A DNA stretch of 64,000 nucleotides from Macrothele yani (taxonomy: Eukaryota; Arthropoda; Arachnida; Araneae; Macrothelidae), in the NCBI GenBank assembly GCA_039090855.1, contig CM077034.1:227318701-227382700 (forward strand). The letters are read 5' to 3'. Below the pieces are notes generated by a model that worked only from the letters and a program-made list of their open reading frames with translations, searched no databases and had not been told where the DNA came from. The position numbers and the translations under genes are program-made. Positions 23,801-37,110 of the stretch are shown piece after piece (within the stretch, counting starts at the first letter, position 1; each line of letters starts with the position of its first letter).

Positions 23801-26800
23801 GATCAGATCTGATCATATGTAGAGGATTTTAGGAAAGAAGTATCTGACCCCAGGTCTTAAACAACCCTTAGAAATAGGAAGCTAGGAGATTTGGGCTAGA
23901 GTGCCCCATAGGAAAGTGACACGGAAGCGAGATAGAAGACGCCCTTATTTACTACCGGGGGTCAGAAGGCTTAACGTGCCCATTCAATGCTCTAGTAGAT
24001 CAGATCAGATCATATGTAGAGGATTTTAGGAAGGGAGTGTCTGACCCCAGGTCTTAAACAACCCTTAGAAATAGGAAGCTAGGAGATTTGGGCTAGAGTG
24101 CCCGATAGGAAAGTGACACGGAAGTGAGGTAAAAGACGCCCTTATTTACTACCGGGGGTCAGAAGGCTTAACGTGCCCATTCAATGCTCTAGTAGATCAG
24201 ATCAGATCATATGTAGAGGATTTTAGGAAGGGAGTGTCTGACCCCAGGTCTTAAACAACCCTTAGAAATAGGAAGCTAGGAGATTTGGGCTAGAGTGCCC
24301 GATAGGAAAGTGACACGGAAGTGAGGTAAAAGACGCCCTTATTTACTACCGGGGGTCAGAAGGCTTAACGTGCCCATTCAATGCTCTAGTAGATCAGATC
24401 AGATCATATGTAGAGGATTTTAGGAAGGGAGTGTCTGACCCCAGGTCTTAAACAACCCTTAGAAATAGGAAGCTAGGAGATTTGGGCTAGAGTGCCCCAT
24501 AGGAAAGTGACACGGAAGCGAGATAGAAGACGCCCTTATTTACTACCGGGGGTCAGAAGGCTTAACGTGCCCATTCAATGCTCTAGTAGATCAGATCAGA
24601 TCATATGTAGAGGATTTTAGGAAGGGAGTGTCTGACCCCAGGTCTTAAACAACCCTTAGAAATAGGAAGCTAGGAGATTTGGGCTAGAGTGCCCGATAGG
24701 AAAGTGACACGGAAGTGAGGTAAAAGACGCCCTTATTTACTACCGGGGTCAGAAGGCTTAACGTGCCCATTCAATGCTCTAGTAGATCAGATCAGATCAT
24801 ATGTAGAGGATTTTAGGAAGGGAGTGTCTGACCCCAGGTCTTAAACAACCCTTAGAAATAGGAAGCTAGGAGATTTGGGCTAGAGTGCCCCATAGGAAAG
24901 TGACACGGAAGCGAGGTAGAAGACGCCCTTATTTACTACCGGGGGTCAGAAGGCTTAACGTGCCCATTCAATGCTCTAGTAGATCAGATCTGATCATATG
25001 TAGAGGATTTTAGGAAAGAAGTATCTGACCCCAGGTCTTAAACAACCCTTAGAAATAGGAAGCTAGGAGATTTGGGCTAGAGTGCCCCATAGGAAAGTGA
25101 CACGGAAGCGAGATAGAAGACGCCCTTATTTACTACCGGGGGTCAGAAGGCTTAACGTGCCCATTCAATGCTCTAGTAGATCAGATCAGATCATATGTAG
25201 AGGATTTTAGGAAGGGAGTGTCTGACCCCAGGTCTTAAACAACCCTTAGAAATAGGAAGCTAGGAGATTTGGGCTAGAGTGCCCCATAGGAAAGTGACAC
25301 GGAAGCGAGGTAGAAGACGCCCTTATTTACTACCGGGGGTCAGAGAGGCTTAACGTGCCCATTCAATGCTCTAGTAGATCAGATCTGATCATATGTAGAG
25401 GATTTTAGGAAAGAAGTATCTGACCCCAGGTCTTAAACAACCCTTAGAAATAGGAAGCTAGGAGATTTGGGCTAGAGTGCCCCATAGGAAAGTGACACGG
25501 AAGCGAGATAGAAGACGCCCTTATTTACTACCGGGGGTCAGAAGGCTTAACGTGCCCATTCAATGCTCTAGTAGATCAGATCAGATCATATGTAGAGGAT
25601 TTTAGGAAGGGAGTGTCTGACCCCAGGTCTTAAACAACCCTTAGAAATAGGAAGCTAGGAGATTTGGGCTAGAGTGCCCCATAGGAAAGTGACACGGAAG
25701 CGAGGTAGAAGACGCCCTTATTTACTACCGGGGGTCAGAAGGCTTAACGTGCCCATTCAATGCTCTAGTAGATCAGATCTGATCATATGTAGAGGATTTT
25801 AGGAAAGAAGTATCTGACCCCAGGTCTTAAACAACCCTTAGAAATAGGAAGCTAGGAGATTTGGGCTAGAGTGCCCCATAGGAAAGTGACACGGAAGCGA
25901 GATAGAAGACGCCCTTATTTACTACCGGGGGTCAGAAGGCTTAACGTGCCCATTCAATGCTCTAGTAGATCAGATCAGATCATATGTAGAGGATTTTAGG
26001 AAGGGAGTGTCTGACCCCAGGTCTTAAACAACCCTTAGAAATAGGAAGCTAGGAGATTTGGGCTAGAGTGCCCGATAGGAAAGTGACACGGAAGTGAGGT
26101 AAAAGACGCCCTTATTTACTACCGGGGGTCAAGAAGGCTTAACGTGCCCATTCAATGCTCTAGTAGATCAGATCAGATCATATGTAGAGGATTTTAGGAA
26201 GGGAGTGTCTGACCCCAGGTCTTAAACAACCCTTAGAAATAGGAAGCTAGGAGATTTGGGCTAGAGTGCCCCATAGGAAAGTGACACGGAAGCGAGATAG
26301 AAGACGCCCTTATTTACTACCGGGGGTCAGAAGGCTTAACGTGCCCATTCAATGCTCTAGTAGATCAGATCAGATCATATGTAGAGGATTTTAGGAAGGG
26401 AGTGTCTGACCCCAGGTCTTAAACAACCCTTAGAAATAGGAAGCTAGGAGATTTGGGCTAGAGTGCCCGATAGGAAAGTGACACGGAAGTGAGGTAAAAG
26501 ACGCCCTTATTTACTACCGGGGGTCAGAAGGCTTAACGTGCCCATTCAATGCTCTAGTAGATCAGATCAGATCATATGTAGAGGATTTTAGGAAGGGAGT
26601 GTCTGACCCCAGGTCTTAAACAACCCTTAGAAATAGGAAGCTAGGAGATTTGGGCTAGAGTGCCCCATAGGAAAGTGACACGGAAGCGAGGTAGAAGACG
26701 CCCTTATTTACTACCGGGGGTCAGAAGGCTTAACGTGCCCATTCAATGCTCTAGTAGATCAGATCTGATCATATGTAGAGGATTTTAGGAAAGAAGTATC

Positions 26801-29800
26801 TGACCCCAGGTCTTAAACAACCCTTAGAAATAGGAAGCTAGGAGATTTGGGCTAGAGTGCCCCATAGGAAAGTGACACGGAAGCGAGATAGAAGACGCCC
26901 TTATTTACTACCGGGGGTCAGAAGGCTTAACGTGCCCATTCAATGCTCTAGTAGATCAGATCAGATCATATGTAGAGGATTTTAGGAAGGGAGTGTCTGA
27001 ACCCAGGTCTTAAACAACCCTTAGAAATAGGAAGCTAGGAGATTTGGGCTAGAGTGCCCGATAGGAAAGTGACACGGAAGCGAGGTAGAAGACGCCCTTA
27101 TTTACTACCGGGGGTCAGAAGGCTTAACGTGCCCATTCAATGCTCTAGTAGATCAGATCTGATCATATGTAGAGGATTTTACGAAGGGAGTGTCTGACCC
27201 CCAGGTCTTAAACAACCCTTAGAAATAGGAAGCTAGGAGATTTGGGCTAGAGTGCCCGATAGGAAAGTGACACGGAAGCGAGGTAGAAGACGCCCTTATT
27301 TACTACCGGGGGTCAGAAGGCTTAACGTGCCCATTCAATGCTCTAGTAGATCAGATCAGATCATATGTAGAGGATTTTAGGAAGGAGTGTCTGACCCCAG
27401 GTCTTAAACAACCCTTAGAAATAGGAAGCTAGGAGATTTGGGCTAGAGTGCCCCATAGGAAAGTGACACGGAAGCGAGGTAGAAGACGCCCTTATTTACT
27501 ACCGGGGGTCAGAAGGCTTAACGTGCCCATTCAATGCTCTAGTAGATCAGATCTGATCATATGTAGAGGATTTTAGGAAAGAAGTATCTGACCCCAGGTC
27601 TTAAACAACCCTTAGAAATAGGAAGCTAGGAGATTTGGGCTAGAGTGCCCCATAGGAAAGTGACACGGAAGCGAGATAGAAGACGCCCTTATTTACTACC
27701 GGGGGTCAGAAGGCTTAACGTGCCCATTCAATGCTCTAGTAGATCAGATCAGATCATATGTAGAGGATTTTAGGAAGGGAGTGTCTGACCCCAGGTCTTA
27801 AACAACCCTTAGAAATAGGAAGCTAGGAGATTTGGGCTAGAGTGCCCGATAGGAAAGTGACACGGAAGTGAGGTAAAAGACGCCCTTATTTACTACCGGG
27901 GGTCAGAAGGCTTAACGTGCCCATTCAATGCTCTAGTAGATCAGATCAGATCATATGTAGAGGATTTTAGGAAGGGAGTGTCTGACCCCAGGTCTTAAAC
28001 AACCCTTAGAAATAGGAAGCTAGGAGATTTGGGCTAGAGTGCCCCATAGGAAAGTGACACGGAAGCGAGATAGAAGACGCCCTTATTTACTACCGGGGGT
28101 CAGAAGGCTTAACGTGCCCATTCAATGCTCTAGTAGATCAGATCAGATCATATGTAGAGGATTTTAGGAAGGGAGTGTCTGACCCCAGGTCTTAAACAAC
28201 CCTTAGAAATAGGAAGCTAGGAGATTTGGGCTAGAGTGCCCCATAGGAAAGTGACACGGAAGCGAGGTAGAAGACGCCCTTATTTACTACCGGGGGTCAG
28301 AAGGCTTAACGTGCCCATTCAATGCTCTAGTAGATCAGATCTGATCATATGTAGAGGATTTTAGGAAAGAAGTATCTGACCCCAGGTCTTAAACAACCCT
28401 TAGAAATAGGAAGCTAGGAGATTTGGGCTAGAGTGCCCCATAGGAAAGTGACACGGAAGCGAGATAGAAGACGCGCTTATTTACTACCGGGGGTCAGAAG
28501 GCTTAACGTGCCCATTCAATGCTCTAGTAGATCAGATCAGATCATATGTAGAGGATTTTAGGAAGGGAGTGTCTGACCCCAGGTCTTAAACAACCCTTAG
28601 AAATAGGAAGCTAGGAGATTTGGGCTAGAGTGCCCCATAGGAAAGTGACACGGAAGCGAGATAGAAGACGCCCTTATTTACTACCGGGGGTCAGAAGGCT
28701 TAACGTGCCCATTCAATGCTCTAGTAGATCAGATCAGATCATATGTAGAGGATTTTAGGAAGGGAGTGTCTGACCCCAGGTCTTAAACAACCCTTAGAAA
28801 TAGGAAGCTAGGAGATTTGGGCTAGAGTGCCCCATAGGAAAGTGACACGGAAGCGAGATAGAAGACGCCCTTATTTACTACCGGGGGTCAGAAGGCTTAA
28901 CGTGCCCATTCAATGCTCTAGTAGATCAGATCAGATCATATGTAGAGGATTTTAGGAAGGGAGTGTCTGACCCCAGGTCTTAAACAACCCTTAGAAATAG
29001 GAAGCTAGGAGATTTGGGCTAGAGTGCCCGATAGGAAAGTGACACGGAAGTGAGGTAAAAGACGCCCTTATTTACTACCGGGGGTCAGAAGGCTTAACGT
29101 GCCCATTCAATGCTCTAGTAGATCAGATCAGATCATATGTAGAGGATTTTAGGAAGGGAGTGTCTGAACCCAGGTCTTAAACAACCCTTAGAAATAGGAA
29201 GCTAGGAGATTTGGGCTAGAGTGCCCGATAGGAAAGTGACACGGAAGCGAGGTAGAAGACGCCCTTATTTACTACCGGGGGTCAGAAGGCTTAACGTGCC
29301 CATTCAATGCTCTAGTAGATCAGATCTGATCATATGTAGAGGATTTTACGAAGGGAGTGTCTGACCCCCAGGTCTTAAACAACCCTTAGAAATAGGAAGC
29401 TAGGAGATTTGGGCTAGAGTGCCCGATAGGAAAGTGACACGGAAGCGAGGTAGAAGACGCCCTTATTTACTACCGGGGGTCAGAAGGCTTAACGTGCCCA
29501 TTCAATGCTCTAGTAGATCAGATCAGATCATATGTAGAGGATTTTAGGAAGGGAGTGTCTGACCCCAGGTCTTAAACAACCCTTAGAAATAGGAAGCTAG
29601 GAGATTTGGGCTAGAGTGCCTGATAGGAAAGTGACACGGAAGTGAGGTAAAAGACGCCCTTATTTACTACCGGGGGTCAGAAGGCTTAACGTGCCCATTC
29701 AATGCTCTAGTAGATCAGATCAGATCATATGTAGAGGATTTTAGGAAGGGAGTGTCTGACCCCAGGTCTTAAACAACCCTTAGAAATAGGAAGCTAGGAG

Positions 29801-32252
29801 ATTTGGGATAGAGTGCCCCATAGGAAAGTGACACGGAAGCGAGATAGAAGACGCCCTTATTTACTACCGGGGGTCAGAAGGCTTAACGTGCCCATTCAAT
29901 GCTCTAGTAGATCAGATCAGATCATATGTAGAGGATTTTAGGAAGGGAGTGTCTGACCCCAGGTCTTAAACAACCCTTAGAAATAGGAAGCTAGGAGATT
30001 TGGGCTAGAGTGCCCGATAGGAAAGTGACACGGAAGTGAGGTAAAAGACGCCCTTATTTACTACCGGGGGTCAGAAGGCTTAACGTGCCCATTCAATGCT
30101 CTAGTAGATCAGATCAGATCATATGTAGAGGATTTTAGGAAGGGAGTGTCTGAACCCAGGTCTTAAACAACCCTTAGAAATAGGAAGCTAGGAGATTTGG
30201 GCTAGAGTGCCCGATAGGAAAGTGACACGGAAGTGAGGTAAAAGACGCCCTTATTTACTACCGGGGGTCAGAAGGCTTAACGTGCCCATTCAATGCTCTA
30301 GTAGATCAGATCAGATCATATGTAGAGGATTTTAGGAAGGGAGTGTCTGAACCCAGGTCTTAAACAACCCTTAGAAATAGGAAGCTAGGAGATTTGGGCT
30401 AGAGTGCCCAATAGGAAAGTGACACGGAAGCGAGGTAGAAGACGCCCTTATTTACTACCGGGGGTCAGAAGGCTTAACGTGCCCATTCAATGCTCTAGTA
30501 GATCAGATCAGATCATATGTAGAGGATTTTAGGAAGGGAGTGTCTGACCCCAGGTCTTAAACAACCCTTAGAAATAGGAAGCTAGGAGATTTGGGCTGCA
30601 GTGCCCGATAGGAAAGTGACACGGAAGCGAGGTAGAAGACGCCCTTATTTACTACCGGGGGTCAGAAGGCTTAACGTGCCCATTCAATGCTCTAGTAGAT
30701 CAGATCTGATCATATGTAGAGGATTTTAGGAAGGGAGTGTCTGACCCCAGGTCTTAAACAACCCTTAGAAATAGGAAGCTAGGAGATTTGGGCTGCAGTG
30801 CCCGATAGGAAAGTGACACGGAAGCGAGGTAGAAGACGCCCTTATTTACTACCGGGGGTCAGAAGGCTTAACGTTCCCATTCAATGCTCTAGTAGATCAG
30901 ATCTGATCATATGTAGAGGATTTTAGGAAGGGAGTGTCTGACCCCAGGTCTTAAACAACCCTTAGAAATAGGAAGCTAGGAGATTTGGGCTGCAGTGCCC
31001 GATAGGAAAGTGACACGGAAGCGAGGTAGAAGACGCCCTTATTTACTACCGGGGGTCAGAAGGCTTAACGTTCCCATTCAATGCTCTAGTAGATCAGATC
31101 TGATCATATGTAGAGGATTTTAGGAAGGGAGTGTCTGACCCCAGGTCTTAAACAACCCTTAGAAATAGGAAGCTAGGAGATTTGGGCTGCAGTGCCCGAT
31201 AGGAAAGTGACACGGAAGCGAGGTAGAAGACGCCCTTATTTACTACCGGGGGTCAGAAGGCTTAACGTGCCCATTCAATGCTCTAGTAGATCAGATCAGT
31301 TCATATGTAGAGGATTTTAGGAAGGGAGTGTCTGACCCCAGGTCTTAAACAACCCTTAGAAATAGGAAGCTAGGAGATTTGGGCTGCAGTGCCCGATAGG
31401 AAAGTGACACGGAAGCGAGGTAGAAGACGCCCTTATTTACTACCGGGGGTCAGAAGGCTTAACGTTCCCATTCAATGCTCTAGTAGATCAGATCTGATCA
31501 TATGTAGAGGATTTTAGGAAGGGAGTGTCTGACCCCAGGTCTTAAACAACACTTAGAAATAGGAAGCTAGGAGATTTGGGCTGCAGTGCCCGATAGGAAA
31601 GTGACACGGAAGCGAGGTAGAAGACGCCCTTATTTACTACCGGGGGTCAGAAGGCTTAACGTGCCCATTCAATGCTCTAGTAGATCAGATCTGATCATAT
31701 GTAGAGGATTTTAGGAAGGGAGTGTCTGACCCCAGGTCTTAAACAACCCTTAGAAATAGGAAGCTAGGAGATTTGGGCTGCAGTGCCCGATAGGAAAGTG
31801 ACACGGAAGCGAGGTAGAAGACGCCCTTATTTACTACCGGGGGTCAGAAGGCTTAACGTGCCCATTCAATGCTCTAGTAGATCAGATCAGTTCATATGTA
31901 GAGGATTTTAGGAAGGGAGTGTCTGACCCCAGGTCTTAAACAACCCTTAGAAATAGGAAGCTAGGAGATTTGGGCTAGAGTGCCCGATAGGAAAGTGACA
32001 CGGAAGCGAGGTAGAAGACGCCCTTATTTACTACCGGGGGTCAGAAGGCTTAACGTGCCCATTCAATGCTCTAGTAGATCAGATCTGATCATATGTAGAG
32101 GATTTTAGGAAGGGAGTGTCTGAACCCAGGTCTTAAACAACCCTTAGAAATAGGAAGCTAGGAGATTTGGGCTAGAGTGCCCTATAGGAAAGTGACACGG
32201 AAGCGAGGCAGAAGACGCCCTTATTTACTAACGGGGGTCAGAAGGCTTAACG
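8820..32252. repeat. 197-bp satellite array, about 119 units, with higher-order structure
   Basis: The unit contains GGAAGGGAGTGTCTGACCCC, CTTAAACAACCCTTAGAAAT, GAAGACGCCCTTATTTACTA, CTTAACGTGCCCATTCAATG and a GATCA-rich stretch before CATATGTAGAGG. Spacing is 197 bp. Early units are 202 bp because of one extra GATCA-like step. Three main variants occur: cccGAT with gtgaggtaaaag; ccccat with gcgagatagaag; ccccat with gcgaggtagaag plus GATCTGATC and GGAAAGAAGTATC. They often alternate as dimers. A GCTGCAGTG variant is confined to the right edge (30590-31790). The array occupies most of the second intron. Confidence 0.97.
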
Positions 32253-32777
32253 ACACTCCAGCAGGCAGAACAGCACGAGTACCTGCCAACATTGGCGAGA
32301 GTCTTGTCAGTAGTAAACTTGGTTTCTCCTCAAGGTGCTATCGAATTGTTCCCCATTAATTGACACCCCAGCAGGCAGAACAATGTTTCTCTCCGTGTTG
32401 CAAAATTGCTATCAAATCCACAGGACCATAGGGTTTGGCATCATACCGTCAAAGGTGATGAAAAGTGAATTTTCCATTCACTGAACACCTGAACGAAAAC
32501 ACGATAACTTAGTGTCATAAAAAAATATCCCTTCTTCAGTTGTTGCTAAGGTGATGACGTCTCATAATTTAATCCAGAGAGCACACAGTTTCCATTCACT
32601 GAACCACGAAAAGCTAAGCATGACATCACAAATATTTCTTTTTCAGTTGTTGCTATGGTGATGCCTCTTTCCACTTCGCCACCAAAGTGGGGCAAACATT
32701 CAGACAAAGCAAATTATATTGTTTGGGATTAAAAATGTACATGTATGCAGAAATAAAATTAAAATGCGCAAACATAC
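32253..32777. other. Intron sequence with an imperfect direct repeat
   Basis: No gene is seen. CCAGCAGGCAGAACA occurs twice (about 32266 and 32367). A roughly 120-bp duplication carries TTTCCATTCACTGAAC and TCAGTTGTTGCTA at about 32473-32550 and again at 32590-32662. Otherwise it is plain AT-rich intron upstream of the donor at 32777. Confidence 0.6.
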
Positions 32778-32861
32778 CTTTCGCATGACATCACCATTCA
32801 TTTCCTGCTTCACATAAATAAGATGAAACTCTATACGGTCAATAGGGCAGGTATTAACATT
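32778..32861 (-). CDS. PHRF1: PHRF1-like protein, exon joining RING and PHD fingers
   Basis: This exon has 84 nt (28 codons) and is shorter than usual detection limits. On the minus strand, a pyrimidine-rich tract (ttctttttcttttctAG) ends at 32862 and a donor GTATGT starts at 32777. It begins NVNTCPIDRIEF and ends DVMRK, in phase 0 at both ends. CPID supplies the last two RING zinc ligands (Cys and Asp), matching the Cys-Pro-X-Asp that closes the RING of PHRF1-type proteins. It joins the RING exon (ending EWSK, phase 0) and the PHD exon (starting VKVR, phase 0) with an open frame. Without it the RING finger would be incomplete. Confidence 0.94.
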
Positions 32862-33096
32862 CTAGAAAAGAAAAAGAATAATTCAGCACTGCGTTCACGT
32901 TCTTTTGGTATCTGCATAAATTTACACAACATGAGAGAAACTGCTGAAAACAAATTTTGTCTTCAATTTAACAATGAAAAGATACTTTTAGAATTTTAAA
33001 ATCAGGCATGCCACAGTCGGTATACGTTAACACTTTCCAGCTCATTGCTGTTCAGAAACAACATATATTTGTTGAATTTTTGTAGTCCTTCTAACA
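32862..33096. other. Intron sequence, no feature recognised
   Basis: AT-rich intron lies between the acceptor tract of the linker exon and the SINE. I see nothing else in it. Confidence 0.5.
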
Positions 33097-33108
33097 CAAT
33101 GAATTCTT

Positions 33109-33328
33109 TTTTTTTTTTTTGATTGGAGGTTTAACGACCACCGTGAGCAACTCAATGGGCTATAAGCAGTCGCCCGTCCCTAATTTAGGGTCACTGGTTC
33201 CAGGGAAGGGAGAGAGCCAGTGCCGTAAGACAAACACAACATCCATGCCTGACCGGGATTCGAACCCGGACCCCTTACGGACGAATGAACAGAGGCCAGC
33301 GCCTTAGACCACTGCGCCACCGGGGCGG
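33109..33328 (-). mobile_element. tRNA-derived SINE, single copy with target duplication
   Basis: On the minus strand the element begins GCCGCCCCGGTGGCGCAGTGG. The A box TGGCGCAGTGG and B box GGTTCGAATCC are those of an RNA polymerase III tRNA promoter. The body carries CTAAATTAGGG and ends in a run of A (seen as T at 33107-33120). The 12-bp target duplication CAATGAATTCTT flanks it at 33097-33108 and 33329-33340. Confidence 0.92.
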
Positions 33329-33340
33329 CAATGAATTCTT

Positions 33341-33690
33341 ACTAAACCCATTGTGGCTGGTAGACAACTGCCCAGAACAACACTGTAAAAACCGCAAGAC
33401 AGGATTTCCCTATGTTGTATGGCAAAACTGCAATATGATTTTGTGTTTCACACAAAAAGAAAAAACTGCTTTGCCGATTTCCATGTGAAACTATTCTATT
33501 GAACATTTTCCTATATTCTGAGATGGTAGATCGAAACAGAATTTCCTTTTGGAAAGAACAATGTGGTTTTATGTTCATGCGGGAAACGAAATAAGGAATT
33601 GGAAGTCAAATTATCAGAAATTTGAAGTTTTGTATCCCAATGTTGTTCACAAAAAACATTTTGTGTTTGAGGAATAAAATGTCATGAAAA
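33341..33690. other. Intron sequence, no feature recognised
   Basis: I find no convincing gene, repeat or transposon end in this stretch. Confidence 0.5.
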
Positions 33691-33818
33691 GTGTTCAGTA
33701 CTATAGAAACTAATGATGAAAACTGGGTTACTGTATGCCAGATTGATGAGAAAGACGATAAAAATCAAGACTCCGTTTACTAGGCGTAAGAATGACAATG
33801 AAACAAAAGATTCCCAGC

Positions 33819-33846
33819 TTTCGCTACCTCTGGGTAGCATCGTCAG
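33819..33846 (-). ncRNA. Hammerhead-like core in the left arm of E1
   Basis: Minus-strand CTGACGA is followed by one unpaired base, a perfect 6-bp stem II GCTACC/GGTAGC with a 4-nt loop, and GAAA. CTGANGA...GAAA is the conserved hammerhead core. I cannot build a matching stem I, so self-cleavage is doubtful. Confidence 0.45.
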
Positions 33847-33975
33847 GCATAAAGCAGCTAAGAACGCAGAAAACACAACTGGAATAAATACACCTATATA
33901 TATTTATTGGGATGTAAGGTCAGGTGATGCGTAACATCACAGCCTCTCCTTGACAAATGTCAACCCCGCCTTCTC

Positions 33976-36900
33976 ATGGTACATCCTGTTCCCACAAAAG
34001 GGGCTCTGACGACCGCCAATAGCGGTATAACTATACCATCGGGATTAGAGGAAATCACACTCACCAACCCGCTTGGCCAGCGTGGTGAGTTATGGCCAAA
34101 CCGCTCCAAAATGACTCCACAACTTAAATCTTGGCCCTCAGTCTCCGGCAGCTGGAATGTACCTCGCCAAGGCAGCGGCCAGTGCGACATGAAGGCAGAG
34201 GGTGCTAAGAATCCCCGGAGAACCGCACTGGGCTGCCATTTGATGCTGACCTTGGCTACGTATAATGGACGCTCCCTATCTTCTGATTCAAGGCTTCTTG
34301 AATCGGAAGAGGAACTACAAAGGATCAAGTGGGGCATCGTCGGGCTAAGTGAGGTAAGGAGAAAAGGAGATCTCATTGAACTGAAAAGTGGACATCTCTT
34401 CTACTATCGTGGGACAGATACCGGCAGAACTAGTGGTGTTGGATTTATAATAAACAAGAAACTGAAGGATAAAGTTGTAGAAGTTGAAAGTTCCTCTGAC
34501 AGAGCTGCACGACTTGTTATCCAACTCTCGAGAAGATACCAGGCACAGATTATTCAAACGTATGCACCCACCACAAGTCATCCTGAAGAAGAAATTGAAG
34601 AATTTTATGAGGAAATTCGTCATCTAAATAATAAAGGTAAGCAGCACTTAGATATAATTATGGGAGATTTCAATGCAAAAGTAAAGCAGCGGCAACAGAA
34701 TGAAACTTCAGTAGGTAAATTCGGTCACTGCAACAGAAACCAGAGTGAAAATACTCTCATAGAGTTTGCAGAGGTAGAAGGGTTTTTCATCTTGAACTCC
34801 TTTTTCAAGAAAAAGCCACACAGGAAATGGACATGGAGACATCCAAATGGGACGACAAGTGAAATTGATTTTATTATGTGTAACAAAAAATTCGTCATAG
34901 AAGACTGCAGTGTGCTAAACAAGTTCAACACAGGTAGTGACCATAGATTGGTGAGATGTAAGATGCACCTCAACACTAACCTCGAACGTAGCAAGCTCAT
35001 AAGACAAACAAAATGTATTGACATAACCAATCTTAAAAAACACCATAATACCTTCAAGTTGGAACTGAAGAACAGATTCTCTGTTTTAGAAGGCCTAACA
35101 TCGGAAGAAGTGGATATTTCTGAAGTTAACAGAAAAGTAACGAAAGCTCTTATGGAAACAGCAACAAAATTAGCTGGGTCTAAGAACAAGTTGCATGTGA
35201 ACAAATTATCAGGAAAAACCAAAATGCTGATGCAAAAAGAAGAGAGATGAGGACAACTAAAGAAGATAAGACTTCCAAAGTGGAATATATAGAGCTATGC
35301 AAGACAGTACGAAAAAGTATCACTCAAGACATAAGGAAATTCAACTGTGAACTAGTAAGGAAAGCAATTGAAAACAACCAAAGCCTAAATATAGCAAAGG
35401 GACATCTCAGTAAGGGAAGAAAACAGATTATGGCACTGAGAAAAGAAGATGGTTCTGTAACAAGAAATAGAGGCAGAAATTTTGACAAGAGTGAAAGATT
35501 TCTACTCCAAATTTTATGAAAGGGATGATACATGTACTCTAGACATCATGAAAGGTACCAGAGTTCTTCCAGTCCTCCCAGCAGAAGTTGCACATGCAAT
35601 CAAGAACATGAAGTGGGGGAAAGCTCCAGGAGAAGATGGAATTACTGTAGACATCATACAAGAAGCAAGTAAAGAAATCGAAACAGTACTCGCCCAAATT
35701 TTCACTCGATGCCTTAATGAAGGGAAGATTCCTGAGGATTGGAACAATGCTACAATGATCTTGCTACATAAAAAAGGTGACATTGAGGATCTCAGGAACT
35801 ACAGACCTATCAGCCTCCTATCAGTGGTTTATGAAATCTTCACTAAAGTTCTTTCACACCGCTTAAAGGTGACAGTGGACATGGCTCAACCGAGAGAACA
35901 AGCTGGATTCAGGAGTGGCTACAGCACAATAGATCATATCCACGTACTGAGAGAACTAATTGAAAGAGCAAGGGAATATGAACTTCCATTGTGCATGGCT
36001 TTTATCGATTATGAAAAAGCCTTTGATTCAGTGAAACCATCAGCAGTTACAATGGCCCTGAAATCTTGCGGTATTGAAGATGCATACATTAATATTATTA
36101 ATAACATCTATGAAAATGCAAGTGCAAAGATTCGGCTGTTTGAAAATACAACACACATAAAAATTGGAAAGGGAGTGAGACAAGGTGACACCATATCTCC
36201 GAAGCTCTTTAATGCCACATTGGAAAATGTCTTTCAATCACTGAACTGAGAAAACAAAGGGATAAAGATTAATGGAGATTATCTAACCCACCTTCGTTTT
36301 GCTGATGACAGTCATTTTTGCAACTACCCCATCAGAGCTACAAAGTATGACCCAGGAACTTCCTGACAAGAGTAAAGAAGTGGGATTAAAATGAACTTTC
36401 AGAAGACAAAAGTGATGTTCAACGCTTTTACAAGAAATGAAGATTTATCGATTGATGGAGAAAAGCTGGAGATAACAGACACGTACCTTTATCTTGGACA
36501 GCAGATATCAAGTGAGGGTCACATTGATGAAGAAATTAATCGGCGTACAAAACTTGCCTGGAGAGCTTTTGGAAGAAACAGCATAATTTTCAAGAGCAAT
36601 ATGCCATTATGTCTTAAAAGAAAAGTGTTTGATCAATGCATCCTTCCAGTGCTTACGTATGGTGCAGAGACATGGACCTTAACTAAAAGAGACATACAAA
36701 GGCTGCAGACAACTCAAAGCAGCATAGAGAGGTGCATGCTTGGTGTAACCAGGAGAGATAAGAAGAGGAACTCGTGGATCCGAAAAATGACAAGAGTGGA
36801 AGACATCATGATCAGAGTTAAATCCCTGAAATGGCAATGGGCTGGACATACTGCCAGAAGGACAGACCATCGATGGACAGCCGAAATTTTAGATTGGATT

Positions 36901-37059
36901 CCAAGGGACAGGAAAAGACCCAGAAGAAGACCACATGGGAGATGGGTGGATGAAATTCCAAAGTATGCGGGAGTGACATGGAGGAGACTGGCACAAGACA
37001 GACCGTTGTGGAGGAAACTTGGGGAGACCTTCGTCCAGCAGTGGATTGATAATGGTTGA
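33976..37059 (+). pseudogene. RTE-clade LINE, copy 1: endonuclease and reverse transcriptase
   Basis: The reading starts with an apurinic-type endonuclease domain: LATYNGRSL, VGLSEVRRKGD, IMGDFNAKV and the catalytic GSDHRLV (about 34250-34960). A linker leads to a reverse transcriptase: NYRPISLLSVVYEIFTKVL, EQAGFRSGYST, AFIDYEKAFDSV (motif A), GVRQGDTISPKLF (motif B) and the FADD region (motif C) near 36300. The C-terminal part includes TYGAETWTLTKRD. Breaks: a 1-nt loss near 35230 leading to TGA at 35248, a frameshift near 35475, TGA at 36249, and a 2-nt loss that ruins FADD. It is closely related to copy 2 at 40245. Confidence 0.93.
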
Positions 37060-37110
37060 CAATGATGATTTATTCCAGTTGTGTTTTCTGCATTCTTAGC
37101 TACTTTATGC

